This document shows, piece by piece, positions 1-8,842 of a stretch of DNA of 64,000 nt (position 1 is its first letter; each line of letters starts with the position of its first letter). The DNA is from DASQEH01 sp038239485 (GTDB lineage: Bacteria; Actinomycetota; Actinomycetes; Propionibacteriales; Nocardioidaceae). A program made the position numbers and the translations under genes. The notes under the pieces were generated by a model. It saw nothing but the letters and a program-made list of their open reading frames with translations. It was not told the origin of the DNA and made no database searches. The DNA lies in NCBI GenBank assembly GCA_038239485.1, contig JBBSET010000007.1:1-64000 (forward strand), read 5' to 3'.

Positions 1-337
1 CCGCCGCGGCCGCGGCGGGCGTCACATTCGTGAGGCCGGCGTTCTGGTCCCACGCCGACGTGAGCCAGTCGGCGCCCAGAGCAGCCGGAAGCGTGGAGCC
101 CATGACGAAGCCGAAGAAGCGGCCGCCGGGTATGGCGACCAGACCAGGGTCGGCGAGCCTGGCCAGCTCGTCGACGACGACGGTCGGGTCGGTACCTTCC
201 GCCGCCAGCTCGCCGCCGAGCGACTCGTACATCTCGGCATAGGTCGCGCGTGGCCAGACGGGCCGGTCGGCGAGAGAGGCGAGAAACGCGGTGGCCCGGT
301 CGTGCGCGACAGTCAAGGCTGCGTCTCGGTCGTGCAT
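1..337 (-). CDS. PLP-dependent decarboxylase family protein, N-terminal part (cut by window edge)
   Basis: The gene reads leftwards off the window from an ATG whose first base is 337, so about 112 residues are visible and there is no stop. The visible part contains the segment PGGRFFGFVMGS and then DWLTSAWDQNAG. This matches the N-terminal region of group II pyridoxal-phosphate decarboxylases (aromatic-L-amino-acid or glutamate decarboxylase type), where a stretch like HPRFFGFV precedes the cofactor domain. The PLP lysine and substrate pocket lie outside the window, so the substrate cannot be named. It starts 9 bases after the end of the PP2C gene and is probably co-transcribed with it. Confidence 0.72.
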   Translation of the reverse strand, partial: MHDRDAALTVAHDRATAFLASLADRPVWPRATYAEMYESLGGELAAEGTDPTVVVDELARLADPGLVAIPGGRFFGFVMGSTLPAALGADWLTSAWDQNAGLTNVTPAAAAA

Positions 338-346
338 CAGCTCACC

Positions 347-1465
347 CTATTGCCGGTGAAGCATCAACAGCGCACGGTCGTCGCTGTTGGAGTCGACACT
401 TCTCACCAGTCGCTCCGCGCCGCCGGCGAAACCCTCCTTTACCAGCAGCTCGGCCTCCCCGAGCAGCTTGTCGATGCCATGCGCGATGTCGAGCGTGGCG
501 GTCTCCACCACCCCGTCGGTGAAGAGCAGCAGGGCGTCACCGGCCACGAGGCTGCCGCGATAGCCGGTGAACTCGGCGTCGGGGATGAGGCCGAGCACTG
601 GCCCCTCGGCCGGGTGCGGCGTCCACCGCCCTGAGCCGGCGTGGAACTGCACAGCCGGCGGATGGCCGGCACTGCGGACCTCGTAGTCGCCGGTCTCGAG
701 ATGCAGCGCGAGGTGGATCGCGGTAGCGAACCCCTCGGGCCACTCCTGCCGTAGCAGGTACGCGTTCGCGGCGGGCAGGAAGTCCTGTTGCGACACGGAG
801 CCGAGCAGGCCGCCGAATGCTCCGGACAGGAGCAAGGCTCGGGCACCCGCGCCGATGCCCTTGCCGGAGACGTCGACCACGGCCACCTCGAGGAGCTGGT
901 CGCGCTGGGTCCGGGCGGCCACGATGAAGTCCCCCGCGAAGGACGCTCCGCCGGCCGACCTCAGGACCACCTCCGCCTGCCAGGGACGAGGCAGCTCGGG
1001 CAGCTGGCTCTGGCTGGTCAGACGGTCACGCAGGTCGACCAGCATCGACTCGCCCCGCGTCGAGGCGACCCCGAGCTGGACCCGGTGGAAGGCATGCCAC
1101 ATCACGATGGCCGCGGTCACGGCGACGATCGCGATCTGAGTGGTACGGGCCGCCGTCAGCGCGAACCAGTCGGAACGGTCCCCGGACACGGCCAGGCACA
1201 GCGCGATGACGATGTCGAGGAGCAGCAGCCGCCCGATCGAGAGCACGTTCATCGCCAGCACGAGGGGGATGACGTAGGGCGTCAGCGGCCACCAGATGGG
1301 GGCGACGTAGCTGACCACCACGAGGACCACCGCCAGCAGGGACAACGACACCAGCCAGGTGGCCTCGTCCTCGCTGAGACCTCGCTGCAAAGCGGCGCTG
1401 ACCCGGTCCCACCGGCGAGAGAGCGGCCCTGTGCTGTCGAGGCGGGCTGCCGGCGGCCGGGTCAC
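347..1465 (-). CDS. Membrane-anchored PP2C/SpoIIE-type serine phosphatase
   Basis: This is a 372-residue protein. Residues about 35-125 hold three or four hydrophobic segments, so the N terminus sits in the membrane. Residues about 160-370 form a cytoplasmic PP2C (SpoIIE/RsbU-like) phosphatase domain with VDVSGKGIGAGARA (metal-binding Asp), the GHPP motif and LLLFTDGVVE near the end. Family members dephosphorylate anti-anti-sigma factors or related phosphoproteins. No anti-sigma or STAS partner is encoded nearby, so the target is unknown. The start is a GTG. The gene is in a minus-strand run, 64 bases after nei, and ends 9 bases before the PLP decarboxylase start. Confidence 0.85.
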   Translation of the reverse strand: MTRPPAARLDSTGPLSRRWDRVSAALQRGLSEDEATWLVSLSLLAVVLVVVSYVAPIWWPLTPYVIPLVLAMNVLSIGRLLLLDIVIALCLAVSGDRSDWFALTAARTTQIAIVAVTAAIVMWHAFHRVQLGVASTRGESMLVDLRDRLTSQSQLPELPRPWQAEVVLRSAGGASFAGDFIVAARTQRDQLLEVAVVDVSGKGIGAGARALLLSGAFGGLLGSVSQQDFLPAANAYLLRQEWPEGFATAIHLALHLETGDYEVRSAGHPPAVQFHAGSGRWTPHPAEGPVLGLIPDAEFTGYRGSLVAGDALLLFTDGVVETATLDIAHGIDKLLGEAELLVKEGFAGGAERLVRSVDSNSDDRALLMLHRQ

Positions 1466-1529
1466 GCCTCAGAGGGTAATGGGCACGGGACGGCCCGCGC
1501 ACCGAACCAGCGGAACCCGGGGACGGCCG

Positions 1530-2342
1530 TCAGCGGCGGCGTTGACAGGCGGGACACCAGAAGAGGTTGCGGCCCTCCAGGACCTTGGTGCGGACGATGG
1601 TCCCGCAGACGAGACAGGGCTGCCCGTGCCGCCGGTAGACGTACACCTCCCCCCCGTGGTCGTCGACGCGCGCCTCCCGGCCCATCGTCTCGGGCTCGTG
1701 CTCCGGCCGGACGGTGTCGATCCGGCCGGTCCGGACGCCGTACGCCATCAGCGTGACGAGGTCGGCCCACATGGCGTTCCAGCGGCGCCGGCTCACCTTG
1801 GGTCCCGGCGTCAGCGGATGCAGGCGGGCCCGGAAGAGCACCTCGGCGCGGTAGACGTTGCCCACGCCAGACAGCACCGACTGGTCCATCAGCAGGGCCC
1901 CGATCGCCTTGCCGCTCTTGTGGATCCGGGCGAAGGCGCGCCCACCGTCGGCGTCGGCGCGCAGCGGATCGGGACCGAGCCTGGCAAGGATCGCCGCCAT
2001 CTTGTCCTCGGAGATCAGCTCGCACACGGTCGCACCGCGAAGGTCGGCGTAGGAGGTGTCAGACTCGAGCCGCAGCCTGACCGCCCCCACCGCAGGCGCC
2101 GCCGGAGCGGGAGCGACCCGGAAAGCGCCGATCAGGCCGAGGTGGACGTGCACGATCTGGTCGTTCGAGAAGCGAAGAAACAGGTGCTTGCCGGACGACT
2201 CGGACGACTCGAGCACCTCGCCGTCGACGAGGGCCGCACTCGCCGCGAAGCGCCCTTGAGGGCTCGAGGCGTGCACGACCTTACCGGCGAACCCCTCTCT
2301 CAGCTCGGCAGCCAGCCGAAAGAGAGTATGACCCTCAGGCAT
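1530..2342 (-). CDS. nei: Fpg/Nei-family DNA glycosylase (endonuclease VIII-like)
   Basis: The 270-residue protein begins MPEGHTL, where Pro2 (after Met removal) is the Schiff-base nucleophile and Glu3 the catalytic acid of Fpg/Nei glycosylase/AP-lyases. The middle carries the helix-two-turn-helix signature LLMDQSVLSGVGNVYRAE. The C terminus has a four-Cys zinc finger (CLVCG, then CPAC) with an RTKVLEGRN stretch. It removes oxidised bases and nicks the abasic site in base-excision repair. The sequence and neighbours resemble mycobacterial Nei1 (Rv2464c), also beside rpiB. The start codon overlaps the 3' end of rpiB by 8 bases, suggesting coupled translation. Confidence 0.93.
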   Translation of the reverse strand: MPEGHTLFRLAAELREGFAGKVVHASSPQGRFAASAALVDGEVLESSESSGKHLFLRFSNDQIVHVHLGLIGAFRVAPAPAAPAVGAVRLRLESDTSYADLRGATVCELISEDKMAAILARLGPDPLRADADGGRAFARIHKSGKAIGALLMDQSVLSGVGNVYRAEVLFRARLHPLTPGPKVSRRRWNAMWADLVTLMAYGVRTGRIDTVRPEHEPETMGREARVDDHGGEVYVYRRHGQPCLVCGTIVRTKVLEGRNLFWCPACQRRR

Positions 2343-2805
2343 CGGCAGCGGGGATCTGGGCCGTCTCCTCGTAGTCCCTCAGCATGGCGATGCGACGCAG
2401 GTGCCGCGCCTCACCGGTGAAGTCCGTCGTCAGGAACGCCTCGACGAAGCCAGTCGCCTCGTCGACGGAGTGCATCCGCGCACCGACTGAGACGACGTTG
2501 GCGTCGTTGTGCATCCGGGCCAGCTGAGCGGTCTCCACGGACCAGGCCAGCGCGGCGCGGACGCCGAGCACCTTGTTGGCCGCGATCTGCTCGCCGTTGC
2601 CCGAGCCGCCGATCACGACCCCGAGACTGCCCGGGTCCTCGAGGACCGCCTCCGCCGCCCGCAGGCAGTACGGCGGGTAGTCGTCGTCGGCGGCGTACTC
2701 GCGTGGTCCGTGGTCGACCGGCTCGTGACCGTTGTCGGCCAGCCACCGCAGCAGGTGGTCCTTGAGCTCCAGACCGGCGTGGTCGCAGCCGAGGTGAACG
2801 CGCAT
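2335..2805 (-). CDS. rpiB: Ribose-5-phosphate isomerase B
   Basis: The 156-residue protein has the RpiB/LacAB fold signatures: an N-terminal LGCDHAGLELK, the GGSGNGEQIAANKV loop and ARMHNDANVVSVGAR. It interconverts ribulose-5-phosphate and ribose-5-phosphate in the non-oxidative pentose phosphate pathway. Actinobacterial RpiB lacks the catalytic Cys of the E. coli enzyme and uses a Glu in the GNGEQ loop; the same arrangement is seen here. The gene follows the esterase by 13 bases and overlaps nei, so the three are probably one transcript. Confidence 0.95.
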   Translation of the reverse strand: MRVHLGCDHAGLELKDHLLRWLADNGHEPVDHGPREYAADDDYPPYCLRAAEAVLEDPGSLGVVIGGSGNGEQIAANKVLGVRAALAWSVETAQLARMHNDANVVSVGARMHSVDEATGFVEAFLTTDFTGEARHLRRIAMLRDYEETAQIPAADA

Positions 2806-2818
2806 GCCGATGATCTTG

Positions 2819-3730
2819 TCAGGTTGTCGCCGCCGGGCCTAGCCAGGAGGCCACCTCCGCCATGGCCATCGCACTCGCGTCGAACAGCTCCGGATGCCGG
2901 AAGAAGCCGTGGATCATCCCCAGGTACCGGCTTGCGACGCAGCTGACCGCTGCGGCCGCGACGGCGGTGGCCAGCGCCTCACCCTCGTCGCGGAGCGGGT
3001 CGTGCTCTGCGGTGATCACCAGTGTCCTCGCCAGCGCGCTGAGATCCGCGCTGATCGGCGCAAGCTCGGGACCCTCCGCCGTCCGGCGGTCGCCGCCGAG
3101 GTAGGCGTCCCAGAACCAGTCCATCTCCGCTGCGTCGAGTCCGCCCGACTCCGAGTGGTAGGACGGGTACGACCCGAACGGGTCGAGGCACGGGTAGACG
3201 AGGGCGATGGACTCGAAGACGGGCCGGCGCATCGCCGCGACCAGGGCAAGCTGGCCGCCGGCACTATCGCCGACCAGCCCTATCCGCCGGGTGTCGACGC
3301 CCAGCGCTCCCCCGTCGCGGAGCAGCCAGTCGACGACGGCGTCAACATCGTCGCACGCCGCCGGGTAGGGGTACTCCGGCGCGAGACGGTAGTCCACACT
3401 GAGCACCGCCCAGCCTGACCGCAACGCCAGTCGGCGGCTGTGGGCGTCATGGGTCTCCAGGTCACCGAAGACGAAGCCGCCGCCGTGCAGGTGCACCACG
3501 ACAGGGGAGCCGCCGGCGGGAGGGTGGAGTCCGGCCGGTGGGCGGTACAGCCGGCAGGCCACGCCGTCCGCGTCGACATCCATCACCTGCTCGACGGGGT
3601 CCCTCGCGTCGGCGCCGGCCGCGGCTCGGTCTGCCGCCCGCCGGGCGACGACGTCCACCGTGCCGTCGGCGACGCTGCCGCCGATGCTCCAGAGCTCTGC
3701 GGCGGCGAGCGCCTGGGGATGCAGCACCAC
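2819..3730 (-). CDS. Alpha/beta-hydrolase, hormone-sensitive-lipase (acetyl esterase) family
   Basis: The 303-residue protein shows the HSL-type pattern: oxyanion motif HLHGGGFVFGD, nucleophile elbow GDSAGG, acidic residue in EHDPLRDE and catalytic His in GMIHGFFR. No signal peptide is visible, so it is probably a cytoplasmic carboxylesterase of undefined substrate. It sits between rpiB and the DsbA-like gene (gaps of 13 and 7 bases). In the mycobacterial order recalled for this neighbourhood those two genes are adjacent, so the esterase looks like an insertion into an otherwise conserved run. Confidence 0.88.
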   Translation of the reverse strand: MVLHPQALAAAELWSIGGSVADGTVDVVARRAADRAAAGADARDPVEQVMDVDADGVACRLYRPPAGLHPPAGGSPVVVHLHGGGFVFGDLETHDAHSRRLALRSGWAVLSVDYRLAPEYPYPAACDDVDAVVDWLLRDGGALGVDTRRIGLVGDSAGGQLALVAAMRRPVFESIALVYPCLDPFGSYPSYHSESGGLDAAEMDWFWDAYLGGDRRTAEGPELAPISADLSALARTLVITAEHDPLRDEGEALATAVAAAAVSCVASRYLGMIHGFFRHPELFDASAMAMAEVASWLGPAATT

Positions 3731-3737
3731 GACCTCG

Positions 3738-4352
3738 TCAGGCGAAGCTGGGCGACTCGGTGCGCGTGCGCTTCAGCTCGTAGAAGCCGGGCACACCCGC
3801 AACCAGGCGGACGCCGTCCCAGAGCTGACCGGCCGTCTCACCGCGCGGGATCGGGGTGATGACCGGCCCGAAGAACGCAACGCCCTCGACGGAGATGACG
3901 GGCGTACCGACCTCCATGCCGACCTGGTCCATGCCATGGTGGTGGGACTTGATCAGCGCCTCGTCGTAGTCCGTGGAGTCCATCGCGTCGGCGAGCTCGG
4001 TTGGCAGGCCCGATGCGGCCAGGGCCGCCTCGACCGTCGCGCGGTCGCGCTCCTTGCCCTCGTTGTGGAAGCGGGTGCCGAGCTCGGTGTAGAGCCGGTC
4101 GAGCACGTCGTCCCCATGCGCCTGCGCAGCAGCCACACACACCCTCACCGGTCCCCACGCGGTATCGAGGAACTCGCGGTACTCATCGGGGAGGCCTTCC
4201 TTGTCCGCATTGAGGTAGGCCAGGCTCATCACGTGGTAGCTGGTGTGGACGTCGCGCACCTGCTCGACCTCCTTCATCCAGCGGGAGGCGATCCACGCCC
4301 ACGGGCACAGCGGGTCGAACCAGAAGTCGGCGGTCGGGGTGACGTCGGACAT
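3738..4352 (-). CDS. DsbA-family, mycothiol-dependent nitroreductase-type protein (Rv2466c/Mrx2-like)
   Basis: The 204-residue protein has a thioredoxin/DsbA fold, with DFWFDPLCPWAW at the N terminus and VGTPVISVEGVAFFGPVI (cis-Pro region) near residue 165. It resembles mycobacterial Rv2466c, a mycothiol-dependent reductase, and keeps the pepN-proximal position. The active site here reads CPWA instead of the CPWC I recall for Rv2466c: the nucleophilic Cys16 is present but the resolving Cys is Ala. That fits a monothiol mechanism with mycothiol. Start ATG 4352 was chosen over the longer frame because AAGGAG lies just upstream and the family begins close to this point. Confidence 0.85.
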   Translation of the reverse strand: MSDVTPTADFWFDPLCPWAWIASRWMKEVEQVRDVHTSYHVMSLAYLNADKEGLPDEYREFLDTAWGPVRVCVAAAQAHGDDVLDRLYTELGTRFHNEGKERDRATVEAALAASGLPTELADAMDSTDYDEALIKSHHHGMDQVGMEVGTPVISVEGVAFFGPVITPIPRGETAGQLWDGVRLVAGVPGFYELKRTRTESPSFA

Positions 4353-4453
4353 GTGTCTCCTTGACAGGTCACGTGCAGGGGATAGCTCCGTACCCACCTA
4401 CAAGGTGCAGAACGCTTTCGGCATTCCACCGGCGCCGTGCGAAGATTAACCGC

Positions 4454-6994
4454 ATGCCCGGCATCAATCTCACTCGCGACGAAGCCGCCGAACGAGCCCG
4501 GATCCTGGATGTGTCGGCCTACGACGTCTGCCTGGATCTGACCACGTCGGACACGACCTTCAGGTCCGAGACAAGCATCCGTTTCGCCTGCTCAGAGCCG
4601 GGGGCGACCAGCTTCGCCGACCTGGTCGGGGCCGATGTGCAGGAGATCACCCTCAACGGGCGGTCTGTGGACCGGTCGGCGTATGCCGACGGGCGGATCC
4701 AGCTGAGCGACCTGGCTGCCGACAACGACCTCACCGTCGTCGCGGACTGCGCCTACAGCCACACCGGCGAAGGGCTTCACCGCTTCGTCGACCCGGCCGA
4801 CAAGCTCGTCTACCTCTACACCCAGTTCGAGGTCCCGGACGCCCGCCGCGTGTTCACCACCCTGGAGCAGCCCGACCTCAAGGCCGTCTTCACCTTCCAT
4901 GTCACCGCCCCCTCACAGTGGCAGGTGGTCTCGAACTCCCTGACGCCCGAGCCGGTCGACCTGGGTCTCGGCCGGTCGGTCTGGCACTTCGAGCCGACGG
5001 CACGGATGTCGACCTATATCACCGCGCTCGTCGCCGGTGACTACGCGGTCGTGCGCGACACCTACCAGGGCACCCGCGGTGACATCCCGCTGGGCATCTT
5101 CCTGCGGCAGTCGATCCGCCAGTACCTCGACTCCGACGACGTGTTCGAGGTGACCAAGCAGGGCTTCGCGTACTTCGAGAACGCCTTCGACATGGCCTAC
5201 CCGTTCGGCAAGTACGACCAGCTGTTCGTGCCCGAGTACAACATGGGTGCGATGGAGAACGCCGGCTGCGTCACCTTCCGCGACGACTACATCTTCCGCA
5301 GCAGGCAGACCCGCGCGGCCTACGAGGGTCGAGCCAACACGATCCTGCACGAGATGGCGCACATGTGGTTCGGCGACCTCGTGACGATGAAGTGGTGGGA
5401 CGACCTCTGGCTGAACGAGTCCTTCGCGGAGTGGGCATCCCACCAGGCCTCGACCAGCGCGACGAAGTACGACGAGGCGTGGACGAGCTTCGCGAACTCC
5501 CGCAAGACCTGGGCCTACCGGCAGGACCAGCTGCCGTCGACCCATCCGATCGCGGCGGACAACTTCGACCTGGAGGCCGTCGAGGTCAACTTCGACGGCA
5601 TCACGTACGCCAAGGGAGCCTCCGCGCTGCGCCAGCTCGTCGCGTGGGTGGGCGAGGACGCATTCTTCGCCGGGCTGCGCTCCTACTTCTCCCGGCACGC
5701 GTTCGGCAACACCGAGCTCAGCGACCTGCTGACGGCCCTGGAGGGGACCTCCGGACGTGAGCTCGGGTCATGGACCAAGGAATGGCTGCAGACCTCCGGC
5801 GTCAACACCATGCGCCCGGTCTTCACCGTCGACGACAACGAGGGCCTGACCTCCTTCACCATCGAGCAGAGCGCGTCGCCGGATTTCCCGACCATCCGGA
5901 GACACCGGCTCGCGATCGGCCTGTTCGACCTGGGCGCCGACGATCGACTGGTACGCCGCACCAGCATCGAGATCGACGTCTCGGGTGACGAGACCGACGT
6001 CCCCGAGCTCGTCGGACAGACCCAGCCGGACCTGGTCCTGCTCAACGACGGCGACCTGACGTATGCCAAGGTCAGGCTCGACCCGCGTTCGCTCGCCACG
6101 CTCGTCGACCACGTCGACGGGCTGGATGAGTCGCTGGCCCGCGCGCTGTGCTACGGCGCCGCCTGGGACATGACTCGTGACGCCGAGATGCGCGCCAGCG
6201 ACTGGGTGGAGTTCGTCCTGGGTGCTCTCGGGAAGGAGTCCGACCTGACGGCGATCCGCTCACTGCTCGCGCGGACGACGCAGACGGTCACCGTCTACGT
6301 CGCGCCGGACCACCGCGCGCAGGCGCTCGGACGCTGGGAGTCGGGGCTGCTGGAGCTGCTCGCCGCATCCGACGACGGGAGCGACAAGCAGCTCGCGCTG
6401 CTTCGCGGCCTGGCTTCCGCTGCCCGCTCAGCCTCGGCGCTCGACCTGCTGGCGGGCCTGCTGGACGGGTCGAGGTCGCTCGGCGGACTCGAGATCGACA
6501 CCGACCTGCGCTGGGAGATCATCGGCGGGCTGGCTCGTGAGGGCCGCGCCGACGACCGGGCCATCGACGCCGAGCTTGACCGCGACACCACGATCTCGGG
6601 CCAGGAGTATGCCGCCGGGTCCCGGGCGTCGATGCCGACCGCCGACGCCAAGGCCGACGCATGGCACGCGGCCGTCGAGCGAGACGACGTCCCCAACGAG
6701 ACCATGCGCAGTATCGCGTTCAACTTCCACCAGGCCGGTCAGGAGGCGCTGCTCGAGCCCTACCTGGACCGATTCCTCTCGGTGGCAGACACGATCTGGG
6801 AGGCCCGGGGGGTCCACCAGGCGGCCACGGTGCTCGGCTCGCTCTTCCCTCGTGTGCTCGCCACCCAGGCCACGCTCGACAAGGTCGACCAGTGGCTCGC
6901 CACCACCACGGCGAACCCGGCCGCCAGGCGCCTGGTCATGGAGGGACGCGACGATGTCGCGCGGGCCCTCGCCGCCCAGGCCCACGACGCCTGA
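4454..6994 (+). CDS. pepN: Aminopeptidase N (M1 family)
   Basis: This zinc metallo-aminopeptidase of 846 residues is close to the usual length for actinobacterial PepN. It carries the exopeptidase motif GAMENAG, the zinc site HEMAHMWFGD and, downstream, NESFAEW supplying the third ligand. The C-terminal half is the helical ERAP1-like domain. It trims N-terminal residues from peptides in the cytoplasm. The ATG at 4454 is preferred over the open frame from 4361, because the upstream 31 codons are basic and atypical and homologues start with MPGxNLTRxEA. It is divergent from the DsbA-like gene. Confidence 0.96.
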   Translation: MPGINLTRDEAAERARILDVSAYDVCLDLTTSDTTFRSETSIRFACSEPGATSFADLVGADVQEITLNGRSVDRSAYADGRIQLSDLAADNDLTVVADCAYSHTGEGLHRFVDPADKLVYLYTQFEVPDARRVFTTLEQPDLKAVFTFHVTAPSQWQVVSNSLTPEPVDLGLGRSVWHFEPTARMSTYITALVAGDYAVVRDTYQGTRGDIPLGIFLRQSIRQYLDSDDVFEVTKQGFAYFENAFDMAYPFGKYDQLFVPEYNMGAMENAGCVTFRDDYIFRSRQTRAAYEGRANTILHEMAHMWFGDLVTMKWWDDLWLNESFAEWASHQASTSATKYDEAWTSFANSRKTWAYRQDQLPSTHPIAADNFDLEAVEVNFDGITYAKGASALRQLVAWVGEDAFFAGLRSYFSRHAFGNTELSDLLTALEGTSGRELGSWTKEWLQTSGVNTMRPVFTVDDNEGLTSFTIEQSASPDFPTIRRHRLAIGLFDLGADDRLVRRTSIEIDVSGDETDVPELVGQTQPDLVLLNDGDLTYAKVRLDPRSLATLVDHVDGLDESLARALCYGAAWDMTRDAEMRASDWVEFVLGALGKESDLTAIRSLLARTTQTVTVYVAPDHRAQALGRWESGLLELLAASDDGSDKQLALLRGLASAARSASALDLLAGLLDGSRSLGGLEIDTDLRWEIIGGLAREGRADDRAIDAELDRDTTISGQEYAAGSRASMPTADAKADAWHAAVERDDVPNETMRSIAFNFHQAGQEALLEPYLDRFLSVADTIWEARGVHQAATVLGSLFPRVLATQATLDKVDQWLATTTANPAARRLVMEGRDDVARALAAQAHDA

Positions 6995-7043
6995 CCCACG
7001 AAGGGACGTGCGCGGCGTCAGGGCGTGCTCGGCGGCGACGATG

Positions 7044-7433
7044 CTACGGGGTGTCGGTATGCAGGCTCGTGACGGGGATGGCGAGCTGGGCGAGCTGGGC
7101 GATCCCGGCCCGAAGGCCCCTGGCCAGATCCCCAGCCATGAAGGCCGACTGCATCGTCAATGCGGCCAGAGCAACCTGCCCGTTGCTGAGCGTGCGACGG
7201 ACATCGGCACCCGTGACGACCTCGAGCGTGCGCCGGGTGGGGTCGACGTGGATCAGGATGCTGTTACCTGGGCGAGGCAGCTCGCTGTGCATCGCCTCGG
7301 CCGCGGCCCGGCTGTCGCCTTCAGAGGTGCCGACGTACACCGAGAACTCCCGCCCCGAGATGCGATCAGCCTCTCGGATGGCCTTGTCGATCTCGTGGCG
7401 CTGGTCCGAGGAGAACGCCTCACCAGCCGACAC
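7044..7433 (-). CDS. DUF5130 (TPM-like) protein
   Basis: Reading from the GTG at 7433 gives 129 residues beginning VSAGEAFSSDQRHEIDKAI. The body includes REFSVYVGTSEGDSR and a C-terminal half with ALTMQSAFMAGDLARGL. This matches the actinobacterial DUF5130 family, whose mycobacterial member (Rv2468c) also sits beside pepN. The function is unknown; the fold resembles TPM-domain proteins. The GTG start overlaps the 3' end of the upstream membrane-protein gene by 14 bases. The longer frame from 7547 is rejected because it would overlap that gene by more than 120 bases with a low-complexity, Arg-rich N terminus. Confidence 0.8.
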   Translation of the reverse strand: MSAGEAFSSDQRHEIDKAIREADRISGREFSVYVGTSEGDSRAAAEAMHSELPRPGNSILIHVDPTRRTLEVVTGADVRRTLSNGQVALAALTMQSAFMAGDLARGLRAGIAQLAQLAIPVTSLHTDTP

Positions 7434-7716
7434 TGGCGCCGCCGGCGTCGTCGTCGCCCGATGACAGTCGCCCGTGGGTTGCCGTCGTCGCCTGCTCGCG
7501 ACCTGCGGGCGCCGAGCCACTCTCGAGCTGACCCTGGGGCTGCTCACCGTGGTCGAGCGGCTTGGTCCCGAACTGCTCCGGCGCAGCGTCCCACTCCTGG
7601 TCAGGGCGGTACCGCGGACCCTTCGCCAAGGACGGGGCCATGACCAGCAAACTGATGACGATGATGGCCAACAGGGGAACGCCGCCGAACAGCAGGACTG
7701 CGTGCAAGGTCGACAT
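7420..7716 (-). CDS. Small single-pass membrane protein, CtaJ-like (aa3 cytochrome oxidase accessory subunit)
   Basis: This 98-residue protein (from MSTLHAVLLFGG) has one N-terminal hydrophobic helix, then LAKGPRYRPDQEWDAAPEQFG and a disordered acidic tail. The LLFxGxPLL helix followed by GPRYRPGxxW and a W/F-G is the pattern of actinobacterial proteins annotated as CtaJ, an accessory subunit seen in the mycobacterial III2-IV2 respiratory supercomplex. The position next to DUF5130 and pepN also fits. Assignment rests on pattern and context. An upstream GTG at 7761 adds 15 residues; the internal ATG matches the family start better, though neither has a strong ribosome binding site. Confidence 0.62.
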   Translation of the reverse strand: MSTLHAVLLFGGVPLLAIIVISLLVMAPSLAKGPRYRPDQEWDAAPEQFGTKPLDHGEQPQGQLESGSAPAGREQATTATHGRLSSGDDDAGGASVGW

Positions 7717-7845
7717 GGGCGGTGGGTCTGGCCAGTCGCTGGGAGTATCTGCGAACATCACACGGCAACGTTATCCCGTCGAGCCGCCTACGCACCGTCC
7801 TGGGTGCCAGGCCGCTCGCGAGCCCCAGACCAGCGAAGGATGAGC

Positions 7846-8778
7846 GTGGCCGACTCCGTCTGCCCGACCGACGGCAGCCTCTGCCGGCTGGTCGAGGACA
7901 CCACACACAACGAGTGGTTGGCCCGGGCGTCGAACTGGCTCATCGCGAAGCCGCTGTCGATCCTGACGCTGATCGTGATCGGATACGTCGTCCGATGGCT
8001 CGTCCACCGGACCATCGACAAGATCACGCACAGTGCGGCGCAGGGTGCGGTACCCGCGGTCATCACGCGTGGCCGTGTCTCGCAGCTCTTCCTCGAGCAT
8101 CACGCTGCGGCTGCCGAGCGGCGACAGCAGCGGGCGACGACGATGGGCGGACTTCTCAAGAGCGTCGCCACCGGCGTCATCGCCTGCATCGTCGTCTTCA
8201 TGGTGATCGCCCAGCTCGGCTACAACATCGCCCCGCTGATCGCCAGTGCGGGGATCGTCGGGGTGGCGTTGGGCTTCGGCGCCCAGAGCCTGGTCAAAGA
8301 CTTCCTCAGTGGTATCTGCATCATCTTGGAGGACCAGTTCGGTGTCGGGGACATCGTCAAGGTCGGGGCTGCGGCCGGCACCATCGAGGCGGTCGGCCTC
8401 CGGGTGACGCGGCTGCGCGACGTGGACGGGACCGTCTGGTACGTGCGCAACGGGGAGATCCTCGCCGTCGGCAACATGAGCCAGGAGTGGGCGAGCGCGG
8501 TGCTGGACATCCCCGTCGCCCTCACCGAGGACCTCGGCCGCGTCCGTGATCTGCTCGCCGAGGTCGCCCATGCCGTCTCGGAGGACCCCGACTACAGCGC
8601 TGACATCCTCGAGGAGCCCGAGGTGTGGGGTGCCGAGCAGCTGACCCGAGAGGGCGTCATGATGCGGGTGGTGGTCAAGACCGCTCCGCAGCAGCAGTGG
8701 CGGGTCGCTAGGGAGCTCCGCGAGCGCATCAAGGAGAGGTTCGACGCTCAGGGGATCAAGATCGTGACTCCTGCCTGA
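7846..8778 (+). CDS. Small-conductance mechanosensitive channel family protein (MscS)
   Basis: The 310-residue protein has an N-terminal transmembrane segment (ILTLIVIGYVV), a second pair near residues 100-140 and the pore-lining helix region GVALGFGAQSLVKDFLSG. The beta domain begins ILEDQFGVGDIVKV. This is the canonical MscS core. It would open under membrane tension to release solutes on osmotic downshock. GTG 7846 was chosen because AAGGA sits 5 bases upstream; the in-frame ATG at 7840 overlaps that site. The extended open frame back to 7474 is antisense to two genes and is not coding. Confidence 0.92.
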   Translation: MADSVCPTDGSLCRLVEDTTHNEWLARASNWLIAKPLSILTLIVIGYVVRWLVHRTIDKITHSAAQGAVPAVITRGRVSQLFLEHHAAAAERRQQRATTMGGLLKSVATGVIACIVVFMVIAQLGYNIAPLIASAGIVGVALGFGAQSLVKDFLSGICIILEDQFGVGDIVKVGAAAGTIEAVGLRVTRLRDVDGTVWYVRNGEILAVGNMSQEWASAVLDIPVALTEDLGRVRDLLAEVAHAVSEDPDYSADILEEPEVWGAEQLTREGVMMRVVVKTAPQQQWRVARELRERIKERFDAQGIKIVTPA

Positions 8779-8842
8779 CACGGCAGGCTCCCGGCGCCCG
8801 CATCGGGTTCCCGGTCTGCGTGGGACCTGAGACACTGGGTGG

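Noticed and set aside
7474..7845. N-terminal extension of the MscS reading frame to 7474
   Set aside because: It runs antisense to the DUF5130 and CtaJ-like genes, and AAGGA immediately before GTG 7846 gives a better start.
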